A stretch of 21,589 bases of DNA from Euglena gracilis (taxonomy: Eukaryota > Euglenozoa > Euglenophyceae > Euglenales > Euglenaceae): positions 1 to 21,589 of the forward strand of contig CAAHFI010088222.1 in NCBI GenBank assembly GCA_900893395.1. The letters run 5' to 3'. The notes beneath the pieces are model-generated. The model saw nothing but the letters and a program-made list of their open reading frames with translations. It ran no database searches and was not told the origin of the DNA. Positions 8,091-17,350 of the stretch are shown here, piece after piece. A program made the translations under genes and the position numbers. How positions within the stretch are numbered: the first letter of the stretch is position 1; the number at the start of each line of letters is the position of its first letter.

Positions 8091-9400
8091 AATCTCATTC
8101 CATTTTCCTCCTCCAAGGGAAAATTCTTGCTTGGCTCCCATGTTGAGGACGAAACGGGGAAACCCTCCCGTTGTGTCAAAAATTTCCATCCTTGGTCAAC
8201 CTTGTGCCTCAAAAATCTTTGACACCAAAAAATATCCGGGGTAATTCTCTCACACTCTCTTTTCCGCGTTCGTTTTCTCGTTCGGCGTCCGCGACTTCTT
8301 TTCGGTTTTTCTTCGTCATCGGGTTGAAAATCATCGGGCAAAAATTCTTCATCGTGGTCGGTCACGGTTCTCCAAAGTTTCACTTGGGAAAACGTGCAAA
8401 TGCATTCTCCACCCAAACTTTGTGCGACGGCTACCTTCAAGGTGTTGTGTCTTACTTCCAAAATGTGATAAGGACCAAACCATTGACTTTCAATTTTCTT
8501 CAATTTCCTTTGTGGCCATCGATCCTTACTCACTAGGACAAAAATCACCAACAAAATAGCTCGAATTCGGACGACCTTTGTTCAAAGACTTGTTTTCGAT
8601 TCACGCAACCTTTGAACTCTTTCATCACACCATCTTGGATTTCAATAAGGTTTGGGGTACTTCCGGTTCGGGGATGATTTCACCTTTCAACTTGGACGTC
8701 CCAAAAATAGCTCACTTGGTGAATATCCCGTTTTTGGAGAAACTTGGGAATTCATCATCCATGAAACAATCGGTGTGAGCTTTGGCCAATCCATTGTTTT
8801 CATTTCCAATGTCAATGCTCTCAAATTTTGCAAAAATGCTCGATTTGTTCGCTCACAAAGACCATTTGATTGTGGGTGTCGGGGAACCGAAATTTGACGT
8901 CCACTCCGAAGGACCGAAACACTTTTTGATAGAAACCTTCTTGTTGCAAGAAATGAACATCATTGTCACTCATAATGCATTGAGGCTTGTCAAAATTCAA
9001 AATCCACTCCTTCCAAATCAATTTCAAAGTTCCTCACCACTTATGTTTTTGTAACACGGTATGAACTTCACAAACCTTGAGAGTGAATCCACAATTGTGA
9101 GAACGTAATTGAATTCATTGTGTGCATCCATTGAAATGAAATCGATGTAAAGTGTGTCGTTTGCAATTCGCGGTATCGGAAGCGACGAAATCAATTCCAC
9201 GGTCGGTCGACGTGTTCGGTTTGCTTTTGAGACAAACTTCGCAAAAATCACAAATCCGTTTTGCACACGAACAAATTCCTTTTTGACTCATCCGACCAAA
9301 ACATCTTGGAGAAGAAAAGAACGGTGCGCGGCACCCGGATGTCCATTCACATCATGACACCACTTCAATGTTTCTCAAGCTTCGCTTTGGGAACACTTTT
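8084..9400 (-). pseudogene. Element 2 integrase
   Basis: Integrase joins the DNA copy to the host genome. Minus-strand motifs in order: an HHCC-type zinc site (HDVNGHPGA near 9330-9365, Cys cluster near 9240-9260), the core strands around the first Asp (YIDFISMD near 9127-9155), the second Asp in MSDNDVHF (near 8950-8975), the Glu helix in SNGLCERTNRAF (near 8830-8870) and the C-terminal GPY/F module WFGPYHILEVRHNTLKV (near 8410-8480). A charged tail (KPKRSRGRRTRKRTRKRE) ends the protein near 8240-8320. The gene is broken. The catalytic triad residues are all visible. Confidence 0.85.
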
Positions 9401-9624
9401 TTGTTCTCGCAAAACAAACCCTTTCTGATTTGTACATCAACTTTTCTCTAATGATGGTTGCGCTTTCCTTTCTTCCAAAGCGTTCCACATTTCTTGGAAT
9501 TCGCTACAAATAATCTTTTTTTGAAAAATGCAATGACTCACCGATCTTGAATAGAATGGCAAAATCCAATGTCGATCCATCCTTTCAAAAGCTTCGGACG
9601 CGATGGAATCAAAATCTTGTCCAA
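9401..9624 (-). other. Linker between RNase H and integrase of element 2
   Basis: This minus-strand stretch is open in part (IASEAFERMDRHWILPFYS near 9550-9610) but has no catalytic motif. It fills the place of the connection between RNase H and the integrase zinc site. Confidence 0.4.
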
Positions 9625-10160
9625 TCATTTCCTCAAATTTTCCTCGTGAAAGCCATCCGGAAGTTCGTTTTTAACGCCGGGAATGTGTTTGATAACCAAA
9701 TTGAATTGGGAAAGAAACGTGTACCATCTTTCGTAGTCGTGGGTTAGTCGGTGGTGCGGAGTCGAGAAAAGAACGTGTTGCTTGGTTGTCGCAAAACCAC
9801 ACAATTTTTGATGGGCAACCATTCGGTATTGGGTTGACATTGTCAAATTCCCGAAAGCAATTCCCTTTCATAGGTATTGTACCTTTGTCGTATCATTCCA
9901 TTTCCACGAATAGTGGCCGAGAGGACAAGGTGAACGTGGTCGGGTAGGTATGGTCAAAACTCCCATCCGACTTCACTCCTTTTGTCTCCAAAATGGTTGA
10001 TCTCCTTTTCAAAGTCTTCCAAAATCTCATTCGAACTTGTTGCCATTGGAAATTGTAGCTCCACCTTGAACATCACTTGAGTCGGTCAAAATCACGATTT
10101 CTCACTCGGTCTCGGTTTCCAAACACGTCAATTTTGCCAATTTAGATTTGAGCTCGTCGA
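9625..10160 (-). pseudogene. Element 2 RNase H
   Basis: RNase H removes the RNA strand of the hybrid made by RT. On the minus strand I see TDSSDVQGG (near 10060-10095), which fits the first catalytic Asp strand. Next comes LTMSTQYRMVAHQK with the parallel reading VWFCDNQATRSF (near 9780-9850), then FLSQFNLVIKHIPGVKNEL (near 9650-9720), the highly characteristic C-terminal end of Ty3/gypsy RNase H where His-x-Pro-Gly precedes the Asp. It lies directly after RT. The fossil is broken. Confidence 0.8.
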
Positions 10161-10329
10161 ATTTGCTTTGTTCCTCCAAACCCCATTCCACGGTGTTTCC
10201 TTTTTGAGAAGTTCGGTTAACACGTGTGATGATTCGGAAAATTTGGTACGTGACGGCGAAAGAAATTCATTGCTCCGAGAAAAGATTGCAACTCCTTCAA
10301 GTTGGAGACTTTTTGCTTTTAGGATGGCA

Positions 10330-11139
10330 TCAACCTTCTTTTTGCTCGGCGACCACGTCCTGACTCAAATCAAATCCCAAATATTCCATGTTCGTTTGAA
10401 GGAATTCACACTTGCACAACTTCACACGGATTTTGATGTTTTTGGCATTCGGAAAGAAACGCTTCAAGCAAAATGAGATGCTCTTCTTTTGAATCTGTGC
10501 CGATTCCGCAATCGTCAAAAAATGCACCGAGGTGACTCCTCGTCAAATTTCCTTGAGGTTCGGATTTGCTTTCACTTTAGGAAATTAGGAGTTCGATCAT
10601 TTCTTGGAAAACTCCGGGGGCACCTTGAAGTCCAAAAGGCATGCAAAGCCACCGAAAACACCGTCCGGAGGGGGTCGTGAATGCCGAAAGTTCTTTGCCC
10701 GGGGGTCAACCCAACTTGCCAAAAACCGCTCCTTAGGTCAAGTTTTGTCTTGAACTTTGTCTTCGCCATGTTTTCAATAAGAATTTCCATATTCGGTAAA
10801 AATGCCGCGTGCGGTTTGGTTCGGCGGTTGAGTCGTACGTATTGTCCAACCATTCTTTTTGTCTTGCTTTCCTTTTTCGACGAGAAAAGTGGGCGAACAA
10901 TACTTCGGAAACGTGCCGGGGGGAAATGGGTTCAACCAACCCGGCTTGCACCAACTCATCAACTTGATGTGCTTCAATTTCGGCACAATCTTGCGGGGAC
11001 ATGGGCCAACACTTGGAACGAAGGGGTGCATCTTTCCATTCCTCCTTGAGTTCCAAATCCATTTCAACCAATTTGCATCCTTGACCGGGGGTGGCAAGGG
11101 ACCGAAAACGTCTTGATACTTCAAAATCAATCTTTTCAC
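10330..11139 (-). pseudogene. Element 2 reverse transcriptase
   Basis: RT copies the element RNA into DNA. The minus strand shows the usual opening (ILKYQDVFGPLPPPVKD near 11085-11135), the fingers motif (CSPTFLVEKG near 10865-10895), LDLRSGFWQVGLTPGQ (near 10690-10740), which is the strand and helix of RT motif 2/A, and FFDDCGIGT with the catalytic Asp pair at 10511-10516. The thumb-side KLCKCEF and GF.LS pattern follows to 10330. Order and spacing are those of Ty3/gypsy RT. The domain is broken. The FFDD variant in place of the common YxDD is typical of some protist and algal gypsy lineages as I remember them; that is recollection rather than a search. Confidence 0.85.
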
Positions 11140-11480
11140 CTCGGGGGTGCTTTCACCTTTTCGAGTTCCTTTGCAAAATCCCCTTGAATGTTCGCACTTT
11201 CGAACGTAAAAGGGTTCGGTCGTTGGGAAGCCATGTCTCTTTCGATTTGGTCGATTTTTTGGTGCAAAAGATTCGAAATCTCCGTGATTTGCTTTTTCGA
11301 AAGGGATAATTTTCCGGATACTTTTGCAAAAAGGACTTTCTCATTCTCCGATGAACTCTCTTCATCTTGGGCATTCAACCAAAGGGAAAATTCGGAAACA
11401 TCGGGGTCACACACTTCCTTGGAATCACACCGAAGCACTTTCTTGATCCTCGAACCGAAAGAAATCCAAATCCACTTCAT
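11136..11480 (-). pseudogene. Element 2 spacer between protease and RT
   Basis: The minus strand reads an acidic and helical segment (NAQDEESSSENEKVLFAKV, then KKQITEISNLLHQKIDQIER) that leads towards the RT. Ty3/gypsy polyproteins usually carry such a variable charged helix between protease and RT. No catalytic motif is expected or seen. Confidence 0.45.
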
Positions 11481-11645
11481 CGGTCAATTGGGCCATCATC
11501 TCTTCCAACCGAAATTTGCATCCACGCCATGTCAAAATCCAACCTTGTGGGAACAATGGGGTGAATTTCATCGTGAACCAACTCCATTTCTTTTGCAAAA
11601 GGGGGGATTTTCCGTTTTAGGGGCAAATCCATCAAAGGTTCCTTT

Positions 11646-11888
11646 TCAAAATCGAACTTGAAAATTTGGATAAAAATTCATTTGTTCATCAACTTCGTTG
11701 AATCCCAACCTTTTGCTCATTTGAAATACACTGAGACAAATTGGATCACATTCTTGAAGGGAACCTCCATTCCGTTGTGTCAATCTACGAAACAACGTTT
11801 TCCCATTGTGGAATTGGCAAAGGGGTACCATCCCAATCACCTTTGAACAGTGGTGTATCGGGGGGAACGAAAAATTGGCTCTTGGCAT
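11646..11888 (-). pseudogene. Element 2 protease-like segment
   Basis: The minus strand reads ECDPICLSVFQMSKRLGF and then NEVDEQMNFYPNF. The pattern of a hydrophobic strand, an alpha-helical MSKRLG and a following acidic strand is what follows the catalytic Asp in retropepsins of Ty3/gypsy elements. I do not see a clean Asp-Thr/Ser-Gly here, so the call rests on the flanking pattern and on position upstream of RT. Retropepsin cuts the polyprotein during particle maturation. Confidence 0.4.
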
Positions 11889-12082
11889 TCTTGTTCAACA
11901 ATCTTTTTCCCATGAAGGTCCTTCATTAGGGGTGACAAGCATATTTTGCAAGGTTCTCGGATGATCTTGCACACCACTCATTCCAATTGGAGAAGGGTGT
12001 GGGCGCTGGGAAGAGATTAAGATGCCAGCAGAGGAATTAGGAAATACACAAATTTTGTCTGTGTTTGTGTTTGTGTTTACAG
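11889..12082. other. Junction between elements 2 and 3; nothing called
   Basis: No gene is supported here. The strand of the mobile-element reading switches across this stretch. Near its right end lies a short TG/TTT repeat (TGTGTTTGTGTTTGTGTTT at about 12060-12078) followed by ACAG. No terminal-repeat ends or primer site could be recognised on either strand. Confidence 0.35.
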
Positions 12083-12600
12083 TGGCAAGCAGCATGAACG
12101 GCATCAATTCTTGGCTTTAGATGGGTTCCTCATGGATGGCCTGAAGGTTTCTGCAACCTGCCATGAACATCAAATGACGGGTTATGAAATTTTTGAATTT
12201 GTCAACTCATTCCTGCGGACGGAGCAGGAGTATGTTGCCATCGGAATGCATATGGGTTGGAGGAAAAGCCAAAATCCCCCTCCACAGCAAAGGTGCGAGT
12301 TTTTGTTGAAGACCCTGCAAGAACGGTGGGGGGAAAGCACCAAGAAAGGTTCTCCAACCAAAGAGAAATAATGTTGGAAACCGAAGGCTCATCCTACCGG
12401 GAGAAGTGGGGTAGGAAACCATCCTCCCAGGGGTAGGGACCAAGTGCAAAATCCTTCGTCCAAGGGGAGTGCTTCACATGCAAAAAAGAAAACGGGAAGG
12501 GAGTTCATCATGACTTCAAAAATTCTCGTTCGCAAAAAAGGCTCGTTGGGGGGGCCTTCAAAACTGGAGGAAAAGGGGCCGAAGGGGTGAAATAAACTCC
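12083..12600 (+). pseudogene. Element 3 Gag-like segment with zinc-knuckle remnant
   Basis: A plus-strand frame runs to a stop ending at 12371 with helix-rich, protein-like sequence (YEIFEFVNSFLRTEQEY, FLLKTLQERWGES), followed by a Lys-rich end. At 12465-12510 another frame reads GECFTCKKENGKGVHH, which resembles a knuckle of CxxC...H form. Both suit a Gag, lie upstream of the enzyme domains and share their strand. The stretch begins right after TTTACAG at about 12076-12082, which also looks like a splice acceptor, so a host exon is a weaker alternative. Confidence 0.4.
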
Positions 12601-12619
12601 TCCCATCGCCAATCATCTG

Positions 12620-12870
12620 AGTAGGGGGTCAGAGCCATTCGGGAGCCGGTGCTGCAAATGCAAGTCTCACATCCATTGGGGTGGATGGTTTGTCTCCTTC
12701 AACCCCCCTTGTTGACACGTGTGATGGCGCTCTCCACGTGATCAGGGCAAATGTCTGAGTCCTCTTCATCCGAACCACCCGCACCATCGTCAGATAAACC
12801 ATCGCCTGGAGAAGAGGCAGTGGAGCATCTTGAATTTGAAGTTGTGCCAAGAAGAATTTGAGTGTGGGTG
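12620..12870 (+). pseudogene. Element 3 acidic spacer, possible protease remnant
   Basis: Plus-strand reading gives a Ser/Gly/Ala-rich piece containing LVDTCDGALHVIRANV (near 12710-12760), where the hydrophobic-Val-Asp-Thr wording recalls the strand of a retropepsin active site. An acidic low-complexity spacer follows: SESSSSEPPAPSSDKPSPGE (12753-12815). The protease identification is weak. The spacer leads into the methyltransferase domain. Confidence 0.3.
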
Positions 12871-12929
12871 CCAAGAAACACGGGTGTCAAGGATTTTTTG
12901 ATGGTTGTTCGGTTTGGATTTGCGTGGTC

Positions 12930-13640
12930 CTCGCAGGATAGGGGACCTCGTAGACTCCATTCGAGCCATCCCCCCCGTGTCCATTCAGGCGATCCACAAT
13001 TTTCGTCCCAAAGCTTTGGATCTTTTTTCTGGCACCGGAAGTGTCGGAAAGGTTTTACGGGACACGGGTAGAGGTGATATCGTGGATGTGGATTCAAAGT
13101 GGGACCCCACCCTGTGTGTGGACATTTCAACCTGGGATTACGAGAAAATTTTTCCCCGGGTGAATTTGAGATTGTGACACCATGCCCCCCTGTACTAATT
13201 CAGTTTGGCCTTAAGCAGTAGGCCAAGACGGTTGGAACCGGCTCTGGCGTTGGTGCAAAAACGCTTGAGATTATCAAGTTTTTGAGACCCAAGGTTTGGT
13301 GGTTGGAGACCCCCGAACGGGAATCCTTGCCTGGCATGCTCTTTTGGCGAAATTTAGTTTTGGATGCAGACCATTGCCAAATTGAAAGGTGGGGTATCAA
13401 AAACCCACCGCATTTTTTGGAGTCCGCAATTGCTGTCACTGCCCAACGTCGTTTGTGATCATTCGACGTGCCCGATTTGGTGGAGAAAGTTCCAACCGCC
13501 CAAACGAGCTTCGAGCACACAAGGCAAGCTTGTGGGGGGGCAAATGGCAGTGCGAAAAGGAGCTCACCTATCGTATTCCTTACCGATTGGTGGAATATGT
13601 GTGTGGACCGTGTTTTGGACTCACCCCGACCTTTGACTTC
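12930..13640 (+). pseudogene. Cytosine-C5-type DNA methyltransferase domain inside element 3
   Basis: Cytosine-C5 methyltransferases move a methyl group from S-adenosylmethionine to cytosine in DNA. Motif I, the cofactor loop, reads ALDLFSGTGSVGKVL (13010-13060), followed by VDVDSKWDPTLCVDISTWDY (13083-13142), the acidic strand and the Asp-Ile-x-x-Trp typical of the family. A Pro/Cys-rich spot near 13180-13195 sits where the catalytic PPC motif belongs. TLEIIKFLRPKVWWLETP (13260-13313) corresponds to the ENP/ENV strand, GYQKPTAFF (13393-13422) to the strand before the target-recognition part, and YRIPYRLVEYV (13567-13600) to the C-terminal helix. About 230 codons is near the length of the small phage- and algal-type enzymes. 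The domain is broken, shares the element's state of decay and stands in line with Gag and RT, which argues for capture by the element, not a later insertion. Confidence 0.7.
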
Positions 13641-14040
13641 GGACGAGGAAGCGGAGTCCGAGAATGAAATTTTTGTGGTCCAATGCCCGGGTTTCCAGAT
13701 GGTTTTCTCGGGAGGGTGATTCTCCGATTGACCATCGGAAATGCGCCAAGCGGTCGAAATGGGCAGAATAATGCAACTTTCGGCAAGCCCGGGTGCCCAT
13801 TTTGAAATGAGAATGAGGGGGAGGATGTAATCCGGGAAGTGGCAAAACACATGGTTTTGGCGTCAGCCCATGTGAATTTTGTGAAAGGTGCGATTGAGGT
13901 GAGGTGGGATCTCAAGACCCCCTCGGTGAAGTCCTGAAAAAGGAGATTGTTAAGAATTTCGGGATTCATCACTTTCTGGGATTTGCCCTCGAGATCCCCG
14001 TGAGAGGTCGACACGGGGAAGCCGAAATCTCTTTGAGGGA
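13641..14040 (+). other. Element 3 stretch between methyltransferase and RT
   Basis: The plus strand gives short hydrophobic and charged pieces (KHMVLASAHVNFVKGAIEV near 13845-13900) but no catalytic motif. Its place fits a spacer or the N-terminal extension of RT. Confidence 0.3.
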
Positions 14041-14800
14041 AGGTGCCAAACCCGTTAGTCAAAAGCCCTTGTCACATGACGGTGAGAGATGGGCGGCTCA
14101 TCAACATCTTGTGGATGAGGCCTTGAAAATGGGGAAAGTTGAGCCTGGTTCGGGTCCGTGGAACACCCAATCTTTTCCGGTACCCAAAAAACTCCGGAGA
14201 GTATCGCCTTGTGCAGGATTTGAGGCCCCAAATCTTGCAACCATGAAAGATGCACATCACCTTCCCCAAATTTCTCACATCCTCAAAACACAAGGGAAGT
14301 TCCAAATTTGGAACGGTGTTGGATTTGACCCATGGCTATCACCAAATTCCATCGAAAAAATGAAAAGGAGCACCGACCCAACACTTGCACGCCCAATTCC
14401 AACGGATGACGGAATGGGTTTTGCGAGAACTTCCCGTGTCGATCCTACGTGGACGACATCATTTTTTGGGCCACGGGGGAAACGGAGGAGGAGCTTCTCC
14501 AAAATCATGCCGAAGATGTGAGGCGGGTTTTGAACGCCTCAAGGAAAGCAATCTCGTGTGTAGCCCGAAAAATCCCACTTTTTCATGCGGGAGGTTGAGT
14601 TTTGTTGGCATGTTTGCGGGAGGGTCAAAGGAGCCCCTCTCCGGAAAGCTTTTACCGGTCCAAGGGTGGGGGCTTCCAAAGGTGGTGACCAAACTTCGTG
14701 CTTTTTTGGGTTTTACAAACCATTATTCGGAGTATGTTCACCACTATGCCGAATTTGCTGCCCCCCTCATGGCCAAGTTGAGATTGAACGGCATGACAGG
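14041..14800 (+). pseudogene. Element 3 reverse transcriptase
   Basis: RT motifs on the plus strand in order: the helix before the fingers (LVDEALKMGKVEPGSGPWNT, 14107-14168), SGEYRLVQDLR (14194-14226), TVLDLTHGYHQIP (near 14313-14352) with the first catalytic Asp, the pair of catalytic Asp in SYVDDIIFWATG (14443-14478), then KLLPVQGW (14646-14670) and LRAFLGFTNHYSEYVHHYAE (14693-14752), the thumb/connection wording of Ty3/gypsy elements. The domain is clearly recognisable and broken. It differs in wording from the RT of element 2, which has LDLRSGFWQV and FFDD, so the two elements are of different lineages. Confidence 0.88.
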
Positions 14801-15400
14801 AAAAGGGTCTCAAAAAAAAGTTGGAGTGGACCGTTCATGAAATCTTGGCTTTTCATCGGTTGAAAAAAAAATTGAAGGAGGAGCTTGAGCTGTTCCAAAT
14901 CAACCAGGATGTCCGTCCATTCGTTTTGAGGTGTGACGCAAGTGATTTGCCATTGGAGCCGTTTTGGACAACTTCACCCGAGGACAGGAAAAATCTTCGG
15001 GGATTGGCCTCGGCAAAGTGGACTCGTGCCCGTGGGTTTCTTTTCACGGAAGTTGGCCAAGACACACTTGATCTGGGTTCCGTGAAAAGGAAACCTATGC
15101 CATTGTGGCAGCCCAAAGAAATGGACGAGCTGCATTGGCTTCCAACCCGTGATCATCACGACCGATCACAAGGCGTTGGAGGATTGGTTAACCAAACACG
15201 TCGACACCCCTCGGGTCCTTGAGGAAGGCGAGCGAGATGGCACGAAACGCTATCTCAGTTCGACCTGGGTGCCATGTCACGGTATGCATACCCGGCGAGC
15301 TCCGTACGGGAGGATGTACGCTTCCACGGGAGCTTGGAAGCCCGGAAGAGGTGAACTCACGATGGAGGAGGAAGTCATGGAAAGGGGCTTGGAGGCTTGA
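14801..15400 (+). pseudogene. Element 3 RNase H
   Basis: Plus-strand reading gives RPFVLRCDASDLPL (14913-14955) for the first Asp strand and a region near 15090-15110 reading ETYAIVAA for the Glu helix. IITTDHKALEDWLTKHVDTP (15149-15208) follows, with the third Asp and the hallmark TDHKAL. The AMSRYAYPAS wording near 15270-15300 marks the end of the domain, after which ends resembling REDVRFHGS appear. All are standard Ty3/gypsy RNase H marks. The domain is broken. Confidence 0.82.
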
Positions 15401-16150
15401 TTCGGCGGGATCCCGGGGGAAAGGGGATATTGATGGTGGGGGGGGCAACGGATGTACGGTGGTTACCCGGTCGGGTGTCAACCTCCTCTCCAACATCCCC
15501 TCGGCACCTCAGTTGATGAACAATTACCCCCAATCAGGGGTTGAGGATGAGGCGGGAATAGCATCCTACTCCGCGACGTTCCATCGACAATGGCAAGTGA
15601 AGGAGTCGAGAACGAATCTTGCAGAACCTCACCCACGGGTACCTGGATCAATGCGAGTGGAGAGGGAATCCAAGATGGAGCACAAGGAGCCTCGGCCTTA
15701 CCGCCGATCCAACGGCGATGGATAGAGATGCAAGAGAGGTGGGCAGCCGAATCCCTCGGGAATCCCCTCCGCGAGCCCAAGCGAGAAAGGAGGCTAAGGT
15801 GGGACCGAGGGACGACGAGAAGAAAAAGTGCCGAGGAGGAGGAGAGAAGGTGTGTTCCCCTCACTCCCCTGATCCCCCCCCTCTCGGAAGGGATGCCTTG
15901 CAAGAGGATGTGGGAGGGGAAAGTTCTTCGTCCACGGAGTGTCTTGGTGGTGGAGAATCCTCATCGGATGAAGGGTTGGGGTTTCGAACCGACCTGGAAT
16001 TGTGGAAACCCCCTCGGAGAGCCCAAGAACTCTCTTTTCGAGCCCCCCCCCCTCTTCGTTGGGAAGGGGAGACCCCTCGGCGGCACGGATCGGAGGCCAC
16101 ACCACCGTGGATCGAGGGGGGGGGGTCGAATTTCGTCCACATGTGATGGA
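15401..16150 (+). pseudogene. Element 3 charged linker between RNase H and integrase
   Basis: Where most Ty3/gypsy elements have a linker of a few dozen residues, this element has about 250 codons of charged low-complexity sequence. It includes Arg/Glu/Lys-rich parts (RAQARKEAKVGPRDDEKKKC near 15774-15840) and Glu/Ser-rich parts (DVGGESSSSTECLGGGESSS near 15906-15966). Two frames stay open through much of it (15590-16153 and 15619-16146). It ends in runs of ten C (16043-16052) and ten G (16116-16125). No domain is recognised. It may be a disordered tether or an insertion. Confidence 0.4.
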
Positions 16151-16239
16151 TGAAAATTGGTCAAACTTGTATGATCAATCCGAGTTTTTGGCGAGTGATT
16201 ATAAAATAAACATGTCCAAAGGCAGGAGTGGCCAAGTGG

Positions 16240-17345
16240 CTTCGGATTTTTCGATGGAAAAAAGTACAAGGGGGACAGGTTGTGTGTGCCGGAAAAACGG
16301 GTGGAAATTGTCACACGAGATCACCACATTGCCACGGGGCATTTGGGCGTGGATAGGTTGATCACCGAAGTTGAACTCCGATATTTCCCACCGACCACCA
16401 CCAATTGGAAAAGGTGGTCGAGAAGGTGAAAACAGAATGTTTGGTTGTGTCAAGCGTGTGAACCCCGAATTGGACCATGAAAAGACCCTTGAATTCACTC
16501 TCGTTCCCGAGCATTTTTGGTCCACGTGTGTATGGATGTTTTCTCCATGCTGGAAGTCACATCTGGACACACATTCAATTGTTATGTTTTGTGTGTGGAC
16601 CGTTTGACCGGTTGGATGGTGACTCAGGGATGTTGAGAAAGGGCTCACCGGGGAACGGGCGGCTCATCTCTTCATTGATGGGAGTTGGGGGGAAATCGAC
16701 ATTCGAGTGTGATCACCAGCGATAGGGGTCCCCAATTTGTGTCTCCATTTTGGGTGACCATGCGTAGTCGATTGGGAATAAGGAGGGCATATTCCAAGCA
16801 CACCGCCCAAGCAAGTGGGCGGGCTGAGGTGTGTGGAAGAATACTCCAAGGAATCCTAAGGAAACTACACATGGAGGAAAGGGTGAATTGGGTTGAAGTT
16901 CTGCCACGAGCTTTGCGGCTTCAACATGATTCGCCGACTCAACCGGGTACACCCCTACCAATTGGTTTTTGGGAGGGATCGAAGTTTGGCGGGGTTGCCC
17001 TACGCCCCCATACAAGATTGTCCCGAAGCCCATGATTTTTTGACTCGCATGAAAAATTTGGAAGAGAGAATTTCTTGAAAAGAGAAAACTCTTGAATGAG
17101 GAACATGCGAGGGTCCAAGCCTGAATCAATCGGGTCGAAAGGCTCCCCCCCGGTACGAGCTTGGATCATGGGTGTGGTTGCTCAAACCAACCAAGGTCGG
17201 TTGGGGAAACAAAATGGAGCGATGGTGGCAAGGTCCGTTTGAAGTTGTGGGGCTGGTTGGAGCCTCGAGCTATCGACTCAAAATTTTGGCGGGGCAACAT
17301 TTGGATGTCCATGCGGATAAACTCATGGTGTGTAAGTGTGATTTA
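16240..17345 (+). pseudogene. Element 3 integrase with GPY/F module
   Basis: The plus strand opens with a HHCC zinc site: HHIATGHLGVDRL (16322-16360) and a CQAC pair (16448-16459). The catalytic core follows, with the first Asp in CMDVFSM (codon 16535), the second in VITSDRGPQFV (codon 16721) and the Glu in ASGRAEVCGRIL (codon 16826), so the Asp-Glu spacing is the expected 35 residues. VHPYQLVFGR (near 16950-16980) closes the core. The C-terminal part has LGSWVWLLKP and then RWWQGPFEVVGLV (17222-17262), a GPY/F module. The domain is broken but all three catalytic residues are visible. Confidence 0.88.
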
Positions 17346-17350
17346 AGCCT

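Larger units (their letters stand above)
8084..11888 (-). mobile_element. Element 2: fossil Ty3/gypsy-type pol
   Basis: Read on the minus strand from right to left, the order is protease-like segment, spacer, reverse transcriptase, RNase H, integrase. This is the order of Ty3/gypsy (Metaviridae-like) elements and differs from Ty1/copia, where integrase comes before RT. Each domain is recognisable by motif, but the whole is broken in many places and looks old. No Gag is seen to its right, where element 3 on the opposite strand begins near 11900-12080. It therefore looks truncated, or its Gag was displaced by the neighbouring element. Confidence 0.85.
12083..17350 (+). mobile_element. Element 3: fossil Ty3/gypsy-type Gag-Pol with a DNA methyltransferase domain
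   Basis: On the plus strand the order is Gag-like segment with a knuckle remnant, acidic spacer, cytosine methyltransferase-like domain, RT, RNase H, charged linker, integrase with GPY/F module. RT before integrase marks it as Ty3/gypsy type. The extra enzyme domain between Gag side and RT is the outstanding feature. The element is broken in many places (well over a dozen by eye) and looks old. No terminal repeats could be paired. The tandem array at 17868-18790 may lie within its 3' untranslated part or just outside it. Confidence 0.8.

Noticed and set aside
12083-12371. Terminal exon of a host gene behind TTTACAG
   Set aside because: The open frame and acceptor look attractive, but the TG/TTT tract is a simple repeat and the frame is followed by a knuckle-like motif and the enzyme domains of element 3 on the same strand, so Gag is the better reading.
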